From Saprospiraceae bacterium (GTDB lineage Bacteria; Bacteroidota; Bacteroidia; Chitinophagales; Saprospiraceae): a stretch of DNA of 64,000 nt. The notes below the pieces were generated by a model. It saw only the letters and a program-made list of their open reading frames with translations, searched no databases and was not told the origin of the DNA. Where the stretch lies: the NCBI GenBank assembly GCA_020631355.1, contig JAHDHL010000006.1, forward strand, positions 118,859 to 182,858, in the 5' to 3' direction. The position numbers and the translations under genes are program-made. Positions within the stretch are counted from its first letter, which is position 1; each line of letters begins with the position of its first letter. Shown in pieces: positions 60,436 through 64,000 of the stretch.

Positions 60436-63400
60436 ATGAATCAATTTTACTTAAGAATGAGAATGGTATTCCTGATTCCATTCTTCCTTTTTTTCATTGC
60501 CGTGCAGGCACAGGATACCATTGTGGTCCAGACACTGACACTGGACTCCCCTACCCGTTCGGGCTCCTTTGAATTTCCGGATGACCCTAACCAATCCTAT
60601 CGTAAGATTCTCATGCAATACACCATGAGATGCCTCAATGGAGAAGTTAATCCAGGTAACAACTCCACCGGTTGCCATGAATGGGATTATAGTTGTAATA
60701 CTTTCCTCACAGATTCAACTGGCGTGGATTCCACCAGAGCATTCCACCCTAATTACATTATCAGTAATTATTCTGATAATACATTCAACTATACATCCCA
60801 ACCCACTTATACCTATTACCAATACACACAACAGGAAATCACCTATGACAATGTCATTTCTGAAAGCGTGAATCAAATCGGAACAGGTTCCGATAATCTC
60901 CCTCATCCTTTCAATACCTCGATTCCTGTGGCTAAGAATCAATACTTATGGACTGCAGCCGAATTAATGGCCGCAGGTGTAACGGCTGGCGATATCAGTA
61001 GCCTGAGATTGGATGTATCCAGTTTGGGTAGTAATCTGGATTTCCTCCGCATCAAAATGAAGCATACCAATCAATCCACATTGGATGGAAACAGTATGGA
61101 ATCGGATAACTTCACCAATGTATATTTCCTGAATACAGTACCTACTTCGGGCATGAATAGTTTCAATTTCCATACGCCATTCAATTGGGATGGAACATCC
61201 AATATACTGGTGGAATTCTCTTATCAGAATGATATGGCTGGCATGCAATCCGAATCAGTCGGACAGGATGCAGGAGCAGATATCGCATTGGTCAGTGGTA
61301 TGGAAGATCGTTATCTCGTTTTCAGTGGAGCAGAGAACATTGATATTCCTACAACCAATTTCGAAGGTATTTCAGATGAAATCACCATTTCGTTCTGGTC
61401 CTATGGTACCGAAGATGCACTACCTACCAATACGACCATATTCGAGGGAGTGGACGACAATAACAACAGGCAAGCCAATGTTCACCTACCCTGGAGTAAT
61501 GGACGAATCTATTGGGATTGTGGAAACGCAGGTTCAGGATATGACAGAATTGACAAGGAAGCGAATGTTTCTGATTTCGAAGGAAAATGGAGCCATTGGA
61601 CATTTACTAAGAATACCAATACAGGTTGGATGAAAATCTACCTCAATGGTGGCCTTTGGCATTCGGGAACAGGAATGACCAACCCAATCGATATCAGTAC
61701 TTTCAAGATTGGTTCTTCTTCCACAGGTACGAACAAGTATCATGGTGCCTTGAATGAGTTCAGAATCTGGAACAAGGAACTTTCCCAAACTACCATACAG
61801 GAATGGATGTATAAGGATTTGAATGCGAGCCATCCTGATTGGGGCAACATGGTAGCTTATTACCAATTCAATGAGCCAAGTGGTCAAATCGTAATGGATA
61901 ATTCAGCAAATGCCATTTTCGGTACCATCAATGGAGCTCCTGCAAGAAAATCAATCGTTGGTGAGGATATTTATAGAAACATGACCGCATCAAGTATGCG
62001 TCCTAATGTATCTTTCGTACAAGGAGTCTATACACAATCCATAACCAACCACGTTGAAACCATCGCTGAGGAAAACGGACAACATTCCGTAACTGAATAC
62101 TCCGTATCCGGTACTGACCTCGTGGAGGGCAATACCATTTTCGTATGGCAAGCCGCTGACGAAGTCACTTATGACGAAGATGGGAATGTAGTCGCTTCGA
62201 ATCCTGTGAATGCTGAGAATTCCATTAGCATTAACGATTTGGAATACTATAATAAGCGACCTAGTAAGTATGAATTGATTTCATTCGTTACACCTTACGG
62301 ATTCTTCTTGGACCTGGGTCCGGATGGACAAACCTGGACTTTCGATGTTACGGATTTCGCTCCTATCCTAAAAGGTTCGAAATACCTGACCATGGAAAGA
62401 GGTGGTCAATACAACGAGGAATTCGACATCAAATTCCTATTCATAACTGGTACTCCTCCAAGAGAAGTCCAATCCATACAGAATGTATGGCCATTCGCTT
62501 CCGGTGGGTTTACTGCCATTACGAATAATAATGTCTTTGAACCTAGAAATGTAATGCTTAGTCCTGATGGTACTTATTTCAAGATGAGAACTTCCGTAAC
62601 AGGTCATCAACAAAATGGGGAATTCCAACCCAGAACACATTATATCAATGTCGATGGCGGCACTAATGAATACAGTTTCCAAGTATGGAAAGAATGTGGT
62701 GAGAATCCTGTTTACCCCCAAGGAGGAACATGGATTTTTGATCGTGCGGGTTGGTGTCCGGGTATGCCTACTGACCTCAGGGAATTGGACTTGACTGATT
62801 TCGTGACGCCGGGGCAGATGTCGGAAATCGACTATGGTGTGATTCCGGTAGCGGATCAAAGTTCAACCAATTATTTGGTATCCAACCAATTGGTAACCTA
62901 CGGTGCTGCTAATTTCAGCAACGATGCAGAGGCATTGACTGTCATCAGACCCACCAACGATATCGAACATGGAAGAAAGAATCCGATTTGTAATAATCCG
63001 ATTGTGGTCATCCAGAATTCTGGTAGCAACACACTTACAAGTCTCGATATCAGCTATGGGACCGTTGGAGGTATGATGGAAACGTTTACTTGGACCGGTA
63101 GCCTTGATTTCTTGGAAACCGAGGAAGTAACACTACCCACCAATAACTATTTATTCTGGCAGACAGCCAATACCAACCGATTTGAGGTAACTGTTTCTAA
63201 TCCCAATGGTGTAGCGGATGAGAATCCTGACAATGATACATTTACTTCCACTTTCGACCTGACGGATAAGTATGAGGGTGCCATTACATTCAATTACAAT
63301 ACAAACAACAGAGCATTCCAGAATACTTTCAGACTAAGGGACCAAAATGGGGATATCGTATTGGAAAGAACCAATATGAGTAACCAAACGACCTATAATG

Positions 63401-63888
63401 ATGAAATCACATTGATGCCGGGTTGTTATTCCATGGAATTTGATGATTCAGGTGATGATGGATTGGATTTCTGGTACTGGCAGGCTGTCGGACAGAATGT
63501 AGGAACGGGTTATTTCAGAATCGTACAGAACAACCAACTCGTCAAGACATTCGAACCTGACTTCGGTGCTTTCATCCATTATGATTTCTTTGTGGATGGA
63601 ACGGTTTCGAATGAAAACTTGGAGCAAAACCAAATATTGGGTGTCTTCCCTAATCCTACACAAGGAACATTCTCCATCGAACTGAAAGGTTTCGAGGGAC
63701 GTGATGTTGATGTGGAAGTAGTTGATGTGATGGGTAGAAGCATCTACATCCAATCCTTGGATATTTACCTAGAAGATTTCAGACATGATATTGACATCAG
63801 CCACTTGGCTGATGGAATGTATTTCGTCAAAATCAATAATGAGGGCAAGGTTTCCGTGAAGCAAGTCGTGAAGCAGGGCAATCATTAA
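60436..63888 (+). CDS. T9SS type A protein with PNGase F-like fold interrupted by LamG insertion
   Basis: 1150 residues. Signal peptide (MVFLIPFFLFFIAVQAQ). The PNGase F-like chain starts with GCHEWDYSCNTFL, where Asp84 aligns with catalytic Asp60 of PNGase F (CDEWDRY), resumes at about 616 (SFVTPYGFFLDLG, WTFDVTDFAPIL), then has GEFQPRTH with Glu729 aligned to Glu206, and DRAGWCPGM at 769-777, a PNGase F hallmark. Between 90 and 610 lie ~520 extra residues including a LamG domain (about 285-500). The end carries a T9SS type A tail (VFPNPTQGTFSIEL...LADGMYFVKI...VKQVVKQ). Predicted secreted or surface glycan amidase; activity is inferred from the two aligned residues. Confidence 0.85.
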   Translation: MNQFYLRMRMVFLIPFFLFFIAVQAQDTIVVQTLTLDSPTRSGSFEFPDDPNQSYRKILMQYTMRCLNGEVNPGNNSTGCHEWDYSCNTFLTDSTGVDSTRAFHPNYIISNYSDNTFNYTSQPTYTYYQYTQQEITYDNVISESVNQIGTGSDNLPHPFNTSIPVAKNQYLWTAAELMAAGVTAGDISSLRLDVSSLGSNLDFLRIKMKHTNQSTLDGNSMESDNFTNVYFLNTVPTSGMNSFNFHTPFNWDGTSNILVEFSYQNDMAGMQSESVGQDAGADIALVSGMEDRYLVFSGAENIDIPTTNFEGISDEITISFWSYGTEDALPTNTTIFEGVDDNNNRQANVHLPWSNGRIYWDCGNAGSGYDRIDKEANVSDFEGKWSHWTFTKNTNTGWMKIYLNGGLWHSGTGMTNPIDISTFKIGSSSTGTNKYHGALNEFRIWNKELSQTTIQEWMYKDLNASHPDWGNMVAYYQFNEPSGQIVMDNSANAIFGTINGAPARKSIVGEDIYRNMTASSMRPNVSFVQGVYTQSITNHVETIAEENGQHSVTEYSVSGTDLVEGNTIFVWQAADEVTYDEDGNVVASNPVNAENSISINDLEYYNKRPSKYELISFVTPYGFFLDLGPDGQTWTFDVTDFAPILKGSKYLTMERGGQYNEEFDIKFLFITGTPPREVQSIQNVWPFASGGFTAITNNNVFEPRNVMLSPDGTYFKMRTSVTGHQQNGEFQPRTHYINVDGGTNEYSFQVWKECGENPVYPQGGTWIFDRAGWCPGMPTDLRELDLTDFVTPGQMSEIDYGVIPVADQSSTNYLVSNQLVTYGAANFSNDAEALTVIRPTNDIEHGRKNPICNNPIVVIQNSGSNTLTSLDISYGTVGGMMETFTWTGSLDFLETEEVTLPTNNYLFWQTANTNRFEVTVSNPNGVADENPDNDTFTSTFDLTDKYEGAITFNYNTNNRAFQNTFRLRDQNGDIVLERTNMSNQTTYNDEITLMPGCYSMEFDDSGDDGLDFWYWQAVGQNVGTGYFRIVQNNQLVKTFEPDFGAFIHYDFFVDGTVSNENLEQNQILGVFPNPTQGTFSIELKGFEGRDVDVEVVDVMGRSIYIQSLDIYLEDFRHDIDISHLADGMYFVKINNEGKVSVKQVVKQGNH

Positions 63889-63910
63889 ACCATTCTATTG
63901 AATCGGAAAA

Positions 63911-63942
63911 CAAGGCCAATCATAAGATTGGCCTTGTTTTTT
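63911..63942 (+). terminator. intrinsic terminator of the last T9SS gene
   Basis: CAAGGCCAATC (63911-63921) pairs perfectly with GATTGGCCTTG (63926-63936), loop ATAA, followed by a run of T (63937-63942). It lies 22 bp after the stop codon. Confidence 0.9.
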
Positions 63943-64000
63943 ACTTGTATAAATCATTGCTTACAATGTAACTACACATTTTATTTTCACTCAATGATGC

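Noticed and set aside
1..64000. tRNA, rRNA, CRISPR arrays, insertion sequences, prophage
   Set aside because: Looked for on both strands by eye; no cloverleaf with a T-loop signature, no spaced identical repeats with spacers, no transposase or integrase.

Overview
The window reads as chromosomal DNA from a member of the Bacteroidota, plausibly a Saprospira- or Lewinella-like environmental lineage (an inference). Supporting marks are an LpxC-FabZ fusion, two proteins with type IX secretion (T9SS) type A C-termini, a hybrid two-component system (propeller, histidine kinase, receiver and AraC domains in one chain), SusC-type TonB-dependent receptor architecture, DAHP synthase with a C-terminal chorismate mutase, and a promoter of the Bacteroidota form TTG-N20-TAnnTTTG. 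I saw no rRNA, tRNA, CRISPR array or insertion sequence.

Layout. 1-6.4 kb: end of an ATP-grasp gene, a small membrane protein, an ankyrin protein, then a GH3 glycosidase, an AlkA-like glycosylase and an SGNH esterase. 6.5-9.1 kb: a STAND NTPase with an EAD11-like head and a TPR tail, resembling an NLR-like immune sensor. 9.1-14.3 kb (minus): an ECF sigma factor, a membrane-spanning anti-sigma-like protein and a lipoprotein, followed by a redox cluster (thioredoxin-ApbE fusion, DUF4266 lipoprotein, DUF3570 barrel). 15.2-22.6 kb: a 1331-residue hybrid sensor, a 720-bp spacer with three 20-bp-spaced repeats and several RNA hairpins, and a T9SS cargo protein. 22.6-30.8 kb (minus): an MBL-fold hydrolase, a PixA-like protein, a photolyase/cryptochrome and three tandem di-heme cytochrome c peroxidases, each with its own terminator. 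31.1-36 kb: exonuclease, AlkD-like protein, ribulose-phosphate epimerase and a TonB-dependent receptor. 36-39 kb: a translationally coupled FIST / PAS-kinase / receiver operon. 39-46 kb: envelope genes, including an OmpA-SPOR protein and LpxC-FabZ. 46.3-50.6 kb: bioF-bioD-bioA-bioB. 50.8-55.2 kb: OmpA-like, DUF937, DUF3179 and beta-barrel proteins. 55.2-59.6 kb: the Phe/Tyr operon (prephenate dehydratase, aminotransferase, prephenate dehydrogenase, DAHP synthase-chorismate mutase). 59.6-63.9 kb: two tiny paralogous membrane proteins and a large PNGase F-like T9SS protein.

The most striking discovery is the leader of the Phe/Tyr operon. Between a good promoter and the first enzyme gene lie two complete ribosome-mediated attenuators in series. 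Each has a 19-residue peptide crowded with Tyr and Phe codons, a 7-bp antiterminator arm at or just after the peptide stop codon, and an intrinsic terminator 30-34 nt further on. RNA polymerase would have to pass two aromatic-amino-acid checkpoints in turn. Other items worth attention are the 20-bp repeat array downstream of the hybrid sensor, a possible three-way-junction RNA in front of a T9SS gene, the sigma/redox cluster with its Cys-rich DUF4266 tail, the solitary STAND sensor, and a PNGase F fold split by an insertion of over 500 residues that includes a LamG domain.
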